Under the pieces are notes generated by a model, which ran no database searches, was not told where the DNA came from, and saw only the letters and a program-made list of their open reading frames with translations. From positions 13,651,788-13,715,787 of the forward strand of contig CM022673.1 of assembly GCA_012295275.1 (NCBI GenBank): a stretch of 64,000 nt of DNA. Direction: 5' to 3'. A program made the position numbers and the translations under genes. The first letter of the stretch is position 1; every line of letters begins with the position of its first letter. Below, piece by piece: positions 1 through 14,517 of this stretch. This DNA is from Chrysomallon squamiferum (taxonomy: Eukaryota; Mollusca; Gastropoda; Neomphalida; Peltospiridae).

Positions 1-201
1 GTGAACAATTCTGAATAACAAAACGTTTATTTGTTTATTTATAACATGTCCGATTTGAAATATTCAAAACTGGGTGCAAAGGAAAAAAAAAATGTGCTCT
101 AACCACTTATGCTAACTGATATTCAGTGGCAGGGTGAGGAATTATTATTATGTCCGTAAGGAACAAATGATTGATTTAAAATCCAGTTCCTTATAAATAA
201 A

Positions 202-251
<50 letters not shown>

Positions 252-1165
252 TATTATTATTATTATTACTAAAATACGTAATAAATAAAAGTTATCCTTC
301 GAATCTCTCAGCATATTTGAGTACAGTAAATTAAAAGGGAACAGTATACCTTGACTACAGTTCTGAATTTAAATATTAAACTTAGAGCTGTTGCCTAGAT
401 CAAACGTACAAATATTCTTTTCATTTTACTCAGCGACATTGCTAGACTGTACGAGAATTTTGTATACTAGATTTAACAGCATCTGTTACTGAGAAACTGG
501 CACATAACAATCATAGATTAACAATAATCCAGACTGCTTTTTCAAAAGGTTATGTATAGCTTGTATATTAATATTTTATTTCAGTCGGTTAAGGGGAAGA
601 TAATGATTGTTAGAGATTTTTTGCAAAGCAGATTTCTGCACTAAGAATGTTGATCTATCCCACTTGTAATCGTAGCTAATAAATTATGAATAACAGATTG
701 AGAAATAAAAATAAAATAATAGTAATAGTAATAATAATGATGGTGATAATAAATAATTATAATAATAATAATCATGATAATAATAATAATAATAATAATA
801 AAGAAGAAGAAGAAGAAGAAGAAGAAGAAGAAGAAAAAAAAGGAGAAGAACAATTACAGTTACAAATAAACGACATAAACAGAAGTGAATAAATAAATAA
901 ATAAAAATAACAAACTTTAGAATATTAATCAGCGGAACTGTGACTGGACATAATTATTTCTACACGTTCACATATTTGTATCTACGTCACAAGTTCTGAT
1001 TGTTATCGGATTTGCAACTACAGCTCTTGTCACATACTCTGTACCAAATGTCGAAAGGCAAATATGTATTTAACAAAGCCAAACCAGCTATGTTTTCTTG
1101 ATCGACAGAAAAACAACAATGTGAAAATGGATTTCAATTACATGGTATTAGAACTATTATACGTT

Positions 1166-1257
<92 letters not shown>

Positions 1258-1292
1258 TTTACTTATAATCACGCTTTCTAGGATAAAAGTAA

Positions 1293-1325
<33 letters not shown>

Positions 1326-2684
1326 AAAAAATAAATAATAAAAAAATATACGATTTTGTAATTTTATAACCGAAAACTTATCGTCTGTTGCTATCGATCA
1401 TTACATAAAGGTTCCTGCACTAGCCTCTTTCCTGCTGCCACAAAACACATTTTATTCTTTAAAGTAACTGACGCGGAGAGTGGAACGTTTCCGATGATCA
1501 CAGCGAAGAGGACTTAGACTGGGACCGGTCGCTAGTTAAGGTGAGAGCTTTAATGCTAATTTGTAACCAACTTCTTTCGTATCACTTTTATATCAGTGTA
1601 ATATTATTTCGAGATACGCCTACATCACTGCCAGTGATAAGAAAATTGAAATTTATTTATTTATTTTTTGAGTAGTAATAACAATTTTGAACTATGTACA
1701 GTTCCCAATATCTTTGAAATCTGCTTTAATAGAAAATAAATAAATAAATAAAATAACGCTTATAAACATTAAATTTGAATAATATGAACTGTACTGGGGT
1801 TCGACCTTGCTGTTGCATCTCTTTCAGCACGCTGAGATTGTCATCATGTTTTTATAGAATTGTATAGAGAAGTCGTTTTGTGGATAGACAGATATATAAA
1901 TTCAGAGAGAGATGGACATATAAAACGCATGCGCACGCTGGATTGTAATTATGTTTTGGTAGAATTTTGTATATAAATTGTTTTACGGATATATGGATAG
2001 ACATACAGACAGACAGGTAGACTGTTAGGTAGACACACACGATGATGATAAAGATAGATATATACATACATAGATAGATAGATACAGAGATAGATAGATG
2101 CATAGATATACAAAAAATATCATGCAAATTGATATATAATGAACCAGAAAGATAGACAAAAAAAAAAAAAAAAAAAAAGACAAAAAAAAAAGACATGTTG
2201 ATGGATAGATAATGATACAGACAGAAAAACAGATAGACAGACAGACAGACTGACGAGACACTCGGATTGGCAGACATTTATGTAAACAGAAACTAAATGC
2301 AGAGGTCGTGCAATTTCCTGTTCGCTTTTAAAAGAACACTTCAATTAAGTTTTTTTGTTTAATGACATTAAATTAATTTTACAATAAAAATTAAATTATA
2401 ACAAACAATTAAGATTGTTTCAAGGTAGATTTTCAGTATCTCTAACATTTTGAGTATTTGTGCGTGCATGTATGAGTGTGGTGTATATGCATTGATTGTA
2501 AATAGCAAAGGATAAAAAGAAGACAATCCCATATAAATAATGACACACACACGCACACGCATGCACACACTAACACACATATGCATATGGGTGGATGGGT
2601 GTCGACATATAAGTATGTATTTATATGTAAAAAATAAAGAGAAAGATAAATAAAGAAAAGTCGAAAAAAGAAAAGGATAAGCAG

Positions 2685-2727
<43 letters not shown>

Positions 2728-3247
2728 TATTCACAAACACACGAAAAAGGAGCCTCAGCAAAAACAACAGTTACGCCAAAATGTAAAAGCTATGCTGATT
2801 GCCGTAACCGCATAACTGGTGTAACACGTTTTGGTATCAGATTGAAAAATATACCCGAGGCAAAACTGAGAACTCTTCACAAACGAGTCGACATTAACAA
2901 GCGTACATTTGACGTCGTCGTTCTAACCGACTGTTTTGTGTACTCGAGCAGTTAGGTGAGTTTTTAAAACTTGAATATGTTTATTCTTCTTCAGATATTG
3001 GGCTTTTAAAAAAAATACTGCTTCTGCAAATGTAACAACTAATACAAAAGCATCCCAACAATTTTAACTACTATTACTACTACTGCCACTAATACTACTA
3101 CTGCTGCTGCTGCTGCTACTACTACTGCTACCACGACTACCACTATTACCATTTACTTACCTGTGTGTATAAACTCATGTATTGTATTATGTATATCGAA
3201 TATGTCACAGATGCGTTAAGGAAAATATCTCATTAAATAAGTAATAT

Positions 3248-3278
<31 letters not shown>

Positions 3279-3618
3279 CAGCAAAATAATAAAAATAATA
3301 ATAACTGAAAAATTATTAATAAAAATGTATAGATTAAATCAAATATTTGTAAATACTACAGCTGAAGAAAATAAAATAGGCGATGTAATGAATACTTCAT
3401 CTTATTTTACTGAAACAACACAGACGGAATCTTATCAGAATTGATATATAACAATACGTCTGCCACAGGCCTTTAACTGCCTGAAGTGTTTATAAATATA
3501 ACTGGGAATTATTATGAGCATGTAAAGAATAAAGCTGAAAAACCAGTTTCGTGATAATAATTATTTTAATTGATTTCTGCGATAAGCGCTCATATAGACT
3601 GAACAAATCTGAGAAAAA

Positions 3619-3669
<51 letters not shown>

Positions 3670-4389
3670 CATGTATACAAAAAAATAATTTAAATGCACG
3701 CTAATACGAAACACTGCTATTAAAATATTTTGCATTTAGAGTTTTCTCTTTTCTGAAAATCACACTGCGTTGGTTAGTGAGCGATACAGCTAGTTTAATT
3801 TTATAGTCGTTTTGATTTTCAATAACTGGTTCAGAAAATTGTGTTAGAAGTCAAGTACGTTCGATTTATTATTTGTTGTTATTATTATTATTTAAAAAAA
3901 GAAGAAAATCAAGAAAAGGTTTAATATCTATAAATTACAATGCAAACGAATGTCAGAAATGTGGGTTGATAGAATAAGAAATTCGCGTAGATATTAGCTA
4001 TTTTTCATTTCTTTCAGTCGTCTGTTTTTGCTTGGTCGTAGGAGACAACGAACAGTAAGTAAAAATTTCGTGATTTCGTCAAGTTATATTAACACTGACA
4101 TATCACCAACACTAGCATGCACCACAACTACTACCACATCATTAGCAAAATGAAAAAATCTACTAGCAGGTATAATAAGCATTATTACATTATTTTCCAA
4201 CATTATCAACTGTATTATAGCACAACCGATGTAGTTGTTACAGTAATTTTCATCATCATTATCATGATAAATGTCATCACCAACATGAAAATTGTCATGA
4301 TAATACGACGTCGATGATGATAAAAATTAGTAAACAGAGGGGGTGTGTGTCTTTTTTGCAGCCAATAAGATCTTCATTTACAAGCGGCC
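1..4389. other. Noncoding, microsatellite-rich left flank
   Basis: No coding exon is visible. The stretch holds (AAAT)n/(AAT)n at about 191-269, (AAT)n then (GAA)n at 720-836, (GT)n then (AAT)n at 1172-1254, GATA/GACA-type repeats at 1980-2110, (CA)n at 2686-2725 and (GA)n at 3623-3666. Two less simple patches end in good splice donors: one near 1460-1536 (AAG|GTGAGA) and one near 2850-2954 (TAG|GTGAGT). They could be distant 5' noncoding exons of the first glycosyltransferase gene, but nothing else supports this. Confidence 0.7.
4055..4361 (+). other. Candidate 5' UTR intron of glycosyltransferase copy 1
   Basis: A strong donor (ACA|GTAAGT at 4055) and an acceptor with a pyrimidine run (TTTTTTGCAG ending at 4361) lie just upstream of the ATG at 4390. 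The other copies have an equivalent acceptor 28-38 bases upstream of their ATG, so a 5' UTR intron is likely a family feature. This is inferred from splice-site consensus only. Confidence 0.5.
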
Positions 4390-6036
4390 ATGTTTGTTAC
4401 TCGGAAGTTTTCCAGCATGCTGACGTTGTTGGTTATCTATGCTGTGTTGACGTCACTGATTATAATTTCTTACATAACAAAATCAGGCAGAATAACAGAA
4501 AATTCGGAAGACGTGTCAAAGTTCATTTTACAAATAAAACAACTCTTAGGTGCAAAAAACGAAACGAAAAGTACAGACAGTGTGTTTATGTTTGACGACC
4601 ACAATCACGAGTTCAGTGCTGAAAATCGAGTTAATGTGTGTGAAATTTTTGACGTCATCAAATCTGTTGACGTCACAGTAAATTCTTTGAACTCACAGCT
4701 GTTCTGTGACGACAAAGCCTATTCTAGCGACCTCGTTTGTAGATGGTTCTTTTACCAAGCTGACCTCCCAGAAAACAACATGTGTAGAAGAACTTCAAAA
4801 GACAACGTTGTGCCAAAAATTGTTTATTACGTCATCTTTGGCACTTACACGTTCAGATTCTGGGAATATATCAGTGTTCTTAGCGCAAAGAAGTTCATCA
4901 AACCTTCAGCTATATACGTTTTTGGTGATGCTCATCCAAAAGGAGTTTGGTGGGAGAGGGTAATGAGTGACATCAAGGGTGTGAGATTTATTTACAGAGA
5001 GAAACCAAAGATTGGGAACTGGACGGTGAAATGGAATCATCATCTATCAGATCTCGTCAGACTTCAGGTTTTGCTAGGTTTGTTTTTTCTTTATTTTATT
5101 TCTCCTGCATTATACTTTTGAATTATAGGTTCCTTATACGTGAATTTGGATGTGTTAGATTTTCTTTTTTACTTCTCATAAAAGGTGCAGTTATATAGAA
5201 CAGTATTATTATTATTTATTTAATGTTTTGAAATCTTTATAGTTATTGTTTAACTGTTATTTGACACATAGCTTTAAATATTTAAAACAGTGAAAATTTA
5301 TTAAATTTGTAATATGTCTTCACTAAGTTCTTACATTATTTATTTATCTTATCAAGAGTTAGAGTACTGTTATAACGAGTAATTAGACATGAATAAAACA
5401 CTTCAGTTATTCTCTCTTTCTAACAAGTGTTCCACGACTGCCTACCAGAATACATAGAGAAAGATTTTATGTTACTGTTGAAGTAAACGATATAAAAATA
5501 TTGTTTATCTCGTCATCATATACTTCTTTTCACACCATTTCTTTATGAATATTGTTTTTCGTTTTTCAGCTAATGGTGGAATCTATTTGGACACAGATAT
5601 GGTGATTGTTCGTTCCCTAGATCCGCTGCTTAACAACGATATAACAATGGGGCTCATAGAAAACGGCACAGGGATGGGAAACGCCCTTATTTTAGCCAGA
5701 CGCGGTTCACCGTTTGTTAGAGAGTGGTACGAAAAATACAGAAACTACAACAATCAGGAATTTTATAAAAACTCGCTACATGTTCCTAGAGATATGTGGA
5801 TTAAAAATCCTAAATCTATTCATCTCGAATCTGACCGTTTCTACAGACCTAACTGGTTTGAAGCGGACCTTCTGTTTAGACGGAGTGACTTCCCTTGGAA
5901 AAACAATTACGCTGTACACGTATGGACCAATGGAAATCCAGTTCCGAAAAGTGAAGAAGAACTGAAATATAGAAATACAACAATTGTTCAAGTTTTCAGA
6001 CATGTTCTGTATGACAAAACTGATGACAAATCTTGA
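4390..6036 (+). CDS. Glycosyltransferase copy 1 (GT32-like, DXD, type II membrane)
   Basis: Two exons, 4390-5077 and 5570-6036, encode 384 residues; the phase-1 intron joins ...LQVLL to ANGGIY. A short cytoplasmic tail is followed by a membrane anchor at about residues 10-30, then a luminal stem and a Gly_transf_sug-type domain from the VVPKIVYYVIFG block onward. The DXD motif that binds metal and nucleotide sugar is NGGIYLDTD (Asp237 and Asp239). A WFEADLLF block, an AVHVWTNG block and an NTT sequon follow. Family knowledge places such enzymes in the Golgi, transferring a sugar to glycans; donor and acceptor cannot be told from sequence. The first about 65 residues differ from copies 2-5, while the rest of exon 1 is nearly the same. 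Its exon 2 patch NNQEFYKNSL is shared with copy 4 only. Confidence 0.9.
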
Positions 6037-7116
6037 AGTTAATATCAGGTGATATCAACAGGATGTAAATATATGGCACATATGTCCAAGTGTTTGTTTT
6101 ATTTGGTTTCAAAGGCACCGATTTTTGTTACAGTTAGAGAATGATAACGTTCTGTGAAGCCATGGAGATAACATTATACCTCGACTGATGTGATCTCTTT
6201 CGCAGAAATTTAAAAACTAAGATGTCATAACAACAACTGTCACTAATTTATTTACGTATCTTAATCCTGTTAGTAAAACATGATAAGTTCTTACAATATG
6301 TGTAAGGTTTTACTTTGCATTGTGTTCGTTCTGTATAATTTGAGAGGTCATACGTCTTTCTTTACAGTTTAATTTTACAGCATAATTTTACTTTATTGTC
6401 TATACAGGTTGGATTCCAGTAAGAAATAAAACAATAATGTGGAAATTATACATATAAATATAATAAAATATAATAGTGGTATATATATATACACACACAC
6501 AGTCACGATTATTATATTTGATCCGTTAGATACTTTAACATGAAAGCAGTTTATTTTTTATTTTCATAACAAATTATTTTATTTTATTGTCTTGTTATCA
6601 GTAATACTGGTTAAGCTATAAATCTACAAATAGAATTTCTGAGTTAGGAAAGCAAAAGCCAGATCAAAAAACAATGCCAATAAAGTAAGAGACATTTCTG
6701 TCGAACTTATTTATTTCAAAGGTTTGTTATTGTTTGTGTTATTGTATCGATTCCTGAGGCGTTTATGTGTATGTGCGCCTGTGTGTATGTATGATATAAA
6801 TTTTAAATTTTATTTCATTTTCTTTTCAAATGTTTGTGATTGTCGTTTGTAAATTTGACAGTTTTGATATTTATTATTGGTATTAACTATTTTGTCAAGC
6901 AGCAGAACTGAATAATCTAAATATATTCTGCATACTTCCAAGTTGTGTCAGTCGTTCCTTTATTGTTGTTGTTGATGTTGTTGTTGTTTATTCTTAATAA
7001 CAAAGTACAGCAACAAAAGACTACAGTTACAATTAAAAGAAAAAGAAAAAAGGAATGTAATGTTCCTCTAACTGAAAATTAAATAGAGAATTTATTTTAC
7101 AGACAATGTTAGTTAA

Positions 7117-7577
<461 letters not shown>

Positions 7578-9856
7578 AGCGCGCTATACGACATACTGAA
7601 TTTTCTGTCTTGATTTTCTTTGTTTGAGTGTGTGTATACGTATATATAAATGGGTGTAGATGTGACTGTGTATCATATATGAATGTGTGCATATGTTGTG
7701 ACTGGGTGTGAGTATGTATTTGTATGTTTGATTGTGTGCTTGAAGGTGTGTACATGGTTCTGTGTGGGTGTGTGGGTGTTCATGACAGATGCTGCCTTTG
7801 TTCAACACAAAGGGACGATTTACAGATTTAGAAAATATGACTTTTATCTGACACGGAATTAATACAGACAGCTGTATCTTAATCCACAAGAAAATCTCAA
7901 GAAATGTTACATATTTGAGGAGGTTAAAGACATTTGAAACGAATTTCCACAGTGGCTAAGACATCTGAGCTGAATTTTGCACAGTGGCTTAAGATATTTC
8001 ATCTCAGTCTGCGGCAGTGACTAAAAACATTTGAGCTGAATTTACCATTGTGGCTAAGACTTTATAATTTTCTTATCGAAATTAGGGCAACGACCCGCAA
8101 GGTAACTGTGAAGAATTGATCTCGTGAGCTATCAGTTTACAGACAAACAAACAGCTATTGTGTTTACATCGATTATCTTGTATATCAAACGTCTCTTTAT
8201 GTAAGTTTTCGAGAAATGTGAAAAAAAATACACGTTGTAATTCTTGTATTCAGTTACAACATGTCGGTTAAATGAAATAAGAAAGACCATTGTGTTTTAA
8301 TAGAAAACTAAATTTTATTATTTCTAGATTATTTCTAAACAAAATGACCAGCTTTCAGTAACAGCTATTTTGGTCAGTTTTCTTCTCTCTTGAATTATGT
8401 AGGGTGATTTTCGTTTGTTATTCTTGTTCCAGCTGCTGATAATCTTTATTGATACTGGTGAACATTTGTTCAAATATATACAATTTCAGTCATTCACCTT
8501 GTTGTTTAAACTTCTGACCTTCATGGTGTGAAGTGAAAGAATCGTTCTTTTCTTGGAGAGTGATACTCGACTATTTTCTTCAGTGGAGACGATCTGGCCG
8601 AAATGAACAGATTAGATGTTACACTGTCTAAAACGAACAATATCAGGCGCTGTGATTTGTGTGTTAACTGAAAGAAACTGAATTTCTTTTTCTGTTTTTG
8701 TTAGTCGTTTTAGTTAACTTTTGAAAGAAATTGATATTCTAATATGTTTTTCTTTTATCAAAGTTAATCAGAAAAGATATTCTAATATGTTTTCAAAGTT
8801 AGAAAACGACATTTGATAAAAATGGAATCGAGAAAAAAATCAAGTACTTCCGACTAACTCGCATAAATTGAGAAGTTTCTCCGAATTCAGATAAACCAGT
8901 TTGACGTTTGTAAGTTGAGTGTAAGATAATTTCATGTTTGTAACACCCACACGAGAAGTGTCGCCATTTTATCAGCTGTTGATGTTTGCATCCACACTCA
9001 GTTTTGTCTAAAAGAGAAATATATAATTTAAAATACGTAAAATAAAAACAAAATCAGAGTAGAAAACACAGTAAGGTCTGCCAAACTAAAAACATTAATG
9101 TCGTCTTTAATTTGACGCCGACGTGGAAAGATAATATGAAATATTATTTTGTTTAGTACAGAAATTTATTGTATAAATATGATTTTGTTTAATCTAATGC
9201 AATAATATTCTCTCCTCTTTTTTAATTTTTTTAATTTTTAAAAAAAAAATTCTTTTTTTTTAACTAGATTAAAAGCTTTACATTATCAAAAATCTGGTAG
9301 AGAAAATTCAAACTTATCTTACAAGGAACATTTTAGAACATTTTTCTAAAAATCTTGTTTATGTTTTTTTGTATATAAGCAAAGACAAAGTTTTATAATT
9401 TTATATATATATATATATATATTTTAAAATTAAAGGAACAAATGAATGAATGAATGAATGAATAAATAAATAAATAAAATGAAAAAATAAAATAAATAAA
9501 TAAAAAATAAAGAAATCTATTCATCATAGACACACGCACTCACGGACACAAATACGTACAGACGCATACACGCGATCACAGACGTAAATTAATAACGACG
9601 ACTAATCTTTGCGAGTGATCCTAGAATTTCCAAATTAAACATAGTTTGTCATATATTACATTTAAATATTTCACAAATATCAATACCATAAGACTATTTC
9701 TAGCATGTGATCGATGTGCATGATGGGAAATTTTTGATTAATTGTATCATTTCGTCTCAAGTATTAAAAAATCTAGAAATAATTGTTTTGTTTTTTATAG
9801 ACAGTAATTCATTGTTTTTTCAAAATTGCTGAAGATACTAAATATAGTAGCTGTAG

Positions 9857-10258
9857 TCGTGGTAGTAGTAGTAGTAGTAATAGTAGTAACTGTAGCAGTA
9901 ATAGTAGTAGTAGTAGTAACTGTAGCAGTAGTAGAAGTAGTAGTAATAGTACGAGTATTAGTATTGTAGTGTAGTAATAGTATCAATAGTAGTATTGTAG
10001 TATAGTAGTAGTATAATAGTAGTAATAGTAGTAGTAATAGTAGTAGAGTAATAGTACGAGTAGTAGTAGAGTAGTAGTAGCAGAAGTATAGTAGTAGTAG
10101 TAGTACGAGAAGTAGTATAGTAGTAGTAGAGTAATAGTACGAGTAGTAGTGTAGTAGTAGTGGTAGTAGTAGTAGAGTAATAGTACGAGTAATAGTATAA
10201 TAGTACAGTAGTAATATAGTAGTATAGTAGAAGTAGTAGTAGTCGCAGCAGCAGCGGT
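9857..10258 (+). repeat. Irregular (TAG)n tract
   Basis: Trinucleotide TAG/TAA/ACG variants run for about 400 bases inside the unit-1-specific segment. It reads as Tyr/Thr-rich frames on the minus strand with no protein character. Confidence 0.85.
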
Positions 10259-11837
10259 AGAAGTAATTGTAGTATAGATATCGAACGATTTATCCAGCAA
10301 GTTGGAACGTGAATTTTTACAATTTCTGGATACAGGCTAAATATAATAATAAAAAATATAAATTAAACAGTGAAAAATAAAGAAACAAACTGCATTTAAC
10401 AGAAACTTAAAATTCTTAAAATACTTGTACAGAATACTATTTTTACTAATAAAGCTACGGTACCCTTAGCAGTAATAAATTCCGCATGTTCAAAGAAAAA
10501 AAAAAAAAAAAAAAAAAAAAACCCCCACTGTAGTAAATGGCTAATGAAACAAGTGCTGTCGTAAACCTACAGACAGTAAGAAATCTTAACAATCGTGTTA
10601 ACTTTTATCACGATATTGTCCCATAATCGTCACTGCTGTTTTTCACATATCGTTTTCAAGTATGGTGATCAGATTCGTCCTATCCCAATGGACTACAAGG
10701 GCTGCATCTCTTTACGTCGTTTCTCTAAACTTGTTTCGTGGATGTACTGCATTTTGGAAAACAGCAGACGACCCTGTCAGTCAGAAGAACATTTACCTTT
10801 TCTGGTTAACTGCCTTAACTTTCTTAACTAATAAAGACGATAAGCTTATGGATTAGGCCCAAGGCAGGCGTGCATTTTCAAATAATTGATTCAACTCCAT
10901 TTGACGGGGATTATTACATAAATATTCAGCAGCTGTATCCATATATATATATATATAGTTTGTGTGTATGTATGTATGTATGTATGTATGTATGTATTTG
11001 TATACACATGTGTATATGAATTTCTTGAAGATTTGTTTTTTTCAGCAGTGAAATGTATTTTTATGAAACATGTAACTCTGACCTAAACAAAGTACAAAAC
11101 GTTAATACTAACAGTAATACTTTCATTGAATCATTTATTTTCATTTTGGTTTTTAGTTTTAATTTTGATTTGATTTGATTTATTTAAATTTTTCTTAAAT
11201 TATAATTTTAGTTTTTTATATTCAGTTTATTTTGATTTTAATTTCTGTTTTCAGTTTAAATTAATTTTTTGATATTATTTTTTTCTTTTCTTTTCTTTTT
11301 ATACTTTATTCTATTTTTTTTTTTTTGACTTTTTTGATATTCAAAATCCAGTAGTAGTAATATTAGTATTTGTAGTAACAGAAAAGGTATATAAGTATAT
11401 GGAAAATGCTGCCATGCTGTCTGTGTAAACTGTTTATAGCACAGAACTGGGTAATTTCAAGTAAAAGTCAAAGCTCGTTTGTTATGGGAAAACAATCCGA
11501 GAAGCCTCTTACATTTAAGTATAATAATTTCTGATTGTCAAATCCACTGATTAGCAGAAGCATTAGATATCATGGCCGTTAAATATTCACCGCTTATATA
11601 TTTTCATAGTCGATCCATTAAATGTTCAGAATTAAAGAAATTTTATTAAAATTTATAATTTATGATGTACGATTAATATTAAATTTTTTAAAAATAACAT
11701 TTCGATATTTCTTTTTGCTTATGAATGATTCTCTTTCATTGATTTTAGTTAATTATTTTCATTTTTTAAATTTTTTTTCAAGAATTTCTCTTTAATGAAA
11801 ACTCTCTATTTAACATAATAATACATTTTGGTGATAA

Positions 11838-11956
11838 TCGAACGTTTCTGAAAATATTTCATTTGATAACGCCATCTACTTTAGTCACGTGATACACATT
11901 AGATACACATTATGTTTGTAGTTAACAGTCCTCTTTTCCGTCGATAAACTGCACAC
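11838..11956 (+). promoter_or_regulatory. Candidate promoter/5' noncoding exon for copy 2
   Basis: A block conserved in all four spacers (here, 18057-18166, 24097-24204, 29920-30027). It contains a CACGTG palindrome at 11886-11891 and ends in the donor CACAC|GTAAGTAAC at 11957. Paired with the acceptor AATTGCAG ending at 15108, it would give a 5' UTR intron of about 3.15 kb that holds the Tc1-like remnant. The inference rests on conservation and splice consensus; no TATA box is obvious. Confidence 0.45.
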
Positions 11957-12637
11957 GTAAGTAACAAATAGCCATTTTTTCTTCTTTTTGTTTTGTTAAA
12001 TCGTTTCAGTAAATATTTTACGTTTTATTATTTATTTATTTATTTTTATATGATTTAATTAGTTTTTATTTATTTTAATTAGTTAAGTTAAATATGAATA
12101 TTCGTAAGTATGTTCATGCTCTTATTTTTACCTATGAATAATATTACAGTAGTAAGAATATAAAGTAGTGGTAATATAAGTAATTGAAGTGATGGAAATG
12201 GGTAGTAAAATATTAATAATAGTACCGGTAATAGTGGTAATAGTAGACTTAGTAATAGTTGCAGTTGTAGTAGTAGACCTGTCAACTCTCACGCATTTGT
12301 AAGAAAGATCACGCTCTCACGCAACGCTGCTATAATTTCACGCTTTATATATTTTCTGTTATTATGTACAAACATTAAGAAGTGATCGTATTTGCAAAAC
12401 TGTGTTTCACTGTTGACAAAACTAATTACTATACAACTTGTTTGGTTTATTCTGGAATTTTCGAAGTAGACAATGACAATGACTTTATTATCCACTGTAG
12501 GATTACAGTACAGAGAAGAATGCATTGCAAGTATATTATAAGAAATTTAGAATTCACATCCAGGTTTGACGGGGTTTTGTTCATAACAGATTAACGGCAG
12601 CTGGACGGGATTTTGAAATGGTGCCGGTTTATGTAGG

Positions 12638-12757
12638 ACTCGCCTGGTTTTAACACTGAACTCACCTGGTGTAACATTGCACTCGCCTGGGTTCATATAG
12701 CACGCACATGGTTATAAAAACGCACTCGGTTGGTTCACCGTTGCACTCGCCTGAATT
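12638..12757 (+). repeat. Degenerate short tandem repeat
   Basis: Four to five diverged units of about 25 bases centred on GCACTCGCCTGG. It is absent from the matching point of units 2-4, where the sequence leaves homology after GAAATGGTGCTGGTTTAT. Confidence 0.5.
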
Positions 12758-13201
12758 ATGATGCTGAACGGTCCACTGTTTTTGTTACGTAACTGGTAAA
12801 TGGATTCTGTTATTGGTAGTGAACTCAAGAACGGCTAATAAAGTAAAAAGTGCCATTATGAATTACGATATTAAATACGAAAAGTAAATACCATTTCATT
12901 ATCTAAAATAAGTATTTGTAAATTGTCCTTTTCCTTTCTTGTTCTAATAGAATGTCATATAGAGCTTCGGATTTTAACGTAACAGCCGTCACTGGTTAAC
13001 AACCGTCTTCACTATATTACAAAGAATATGTTGTTAAGTACTCAGTAAGATTATTCTTATTGCCTCTGAACTATTTATGTAATGGAAAAATCATTGGTCT
13101 TTCTTTTGAAACTGAAATGAAGCAGACCTTGCTTTTTTACAGATGTTAAAGATTTACAGTTCAATCGATATCGGTTTGTCATGCGCGTTACGTAACCAAT
13201 A

Positions 13202-14517
13202 TATGTGGAAATAAATGAAGCAACACCCAATTCTAATACCTAAATCTCTGTGAATCAAACAAACAGCATTTTTCTGAATCATTTATTGACATATAGCATC
13301 TTGCTGAACAGCATGATTTTCGTGGACGTACTCAATGCACAAACGACGACGAACAAAGGACGCGAAATGTCATACCTTCAACATTGCTGAAACCAAGTTT
13401 GTAATGATTACATATTATATTCTCTCTTGTCAATCTGCACTGAATGTTCAATTCCATAATTGTCATGGCAGTCGTAAATTGCCAGAGCCAACACGTTGGC
13501 AAATTAGTGGCATTAGAAATACAGGAATGTCCCTGGGAAACTGACATCAACTTGGGTGCAAGAGTTCCATCATCTGAAGACTGTTGAACAAACACAGCGC
13601 TGGCAATGATGTTAAAGATCTTCCAATACCTGGCAGACCCTGTGAGACAATAAGAGAGGACAAAGCCTTGTTGAAACTTGATATACGCCGTTCATGGGAC
13701 TCCAGCACATCTTTAAAACAAGAGTGGCACCAGAGAGAACAATTTCCTATAGGATTATCAGGAATCAGCTAAAAGTAGCAGGATACAGGGCTAGAAAACT
13801 CATCAAGCATATAAAACTGTCTCCAATCACAGAACAACATGACTTGCCTTGTGTAATCAACGTGTTCGCTGGAAGACTGATCATGGAGACAAAGGAATAT
13901 AGCCATGGTTCCCTATAATATCCTGGATACGGTTCTGTTTGGGAAGAGTTAATCATGGTATGAGAATTCATTTCCTTAGGTTGCAAAATAGTACTTATCA
14001 GCATTAATGGTACTTATCAGCCTAGGTTTCAAGAAATATCCTTACCGAGTTGTTGTCCCGCACTTTGATAAACATCCACTCGCCACACGACCCATCATCA
14101 TGCTTGACAATAATGTGCCTCCCAGAGCAACATAATGCTATTGAGACCATTCCATGGCAAGCCATCAGTCCAGATCTCATTGTGGAACATTTTAGGACGT
14201 CGTGTTCGACAGAGAGACTCACCGGTCCAGACTCACAGTGAATCGACTGCTGCTTTGCATGAACACTGGAACAGGATTTCTCAAAATCAAATCCAAAGAC
14301 TGATCCAGTGAATGAGGAGGCGTCTTGAAGCAGCTGTTCGTGTGCATGGAGGTTAAATGAGACACTGATGGAAAGTCAATATTTGGACATTATTCTTCAG
14401 TTCCGTGAACCTGACATGTATTATATTCAAGTAAACGACATTATGTCATTTCATGTAGCAGTTCATTAAAGATGCTTAGTGAGAGTAAATACGGCTGTTG
14501 CTTAACTAATTTCCTTA
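13202..14517 (+). mobile_element. Tc1-like DNA transposon remnant, unit 1
   Basis: Imperfect terminal inverted repeats bound about 1.3 kb: GGAAATAAATGAAGCAAC near 13207 and its rough reverse complement GTTGCTTAACTAATTTCC near 14495. Broken frames between them match Tc1 transposase: a helix-turn-helix region (GRPCETIREDKAL; YRIIRNQLKVAGYRARK), a catalytic-region relic (LDNNVPPR) and the C-terminal WNRISQNQIQRLIQ / MRRRLEAAVRVHGG block separated by a stop. Several stops and frameshifts make it inactive. It lies in the predicted 5' UTR intron of copy 2. Confidence 0.85.
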
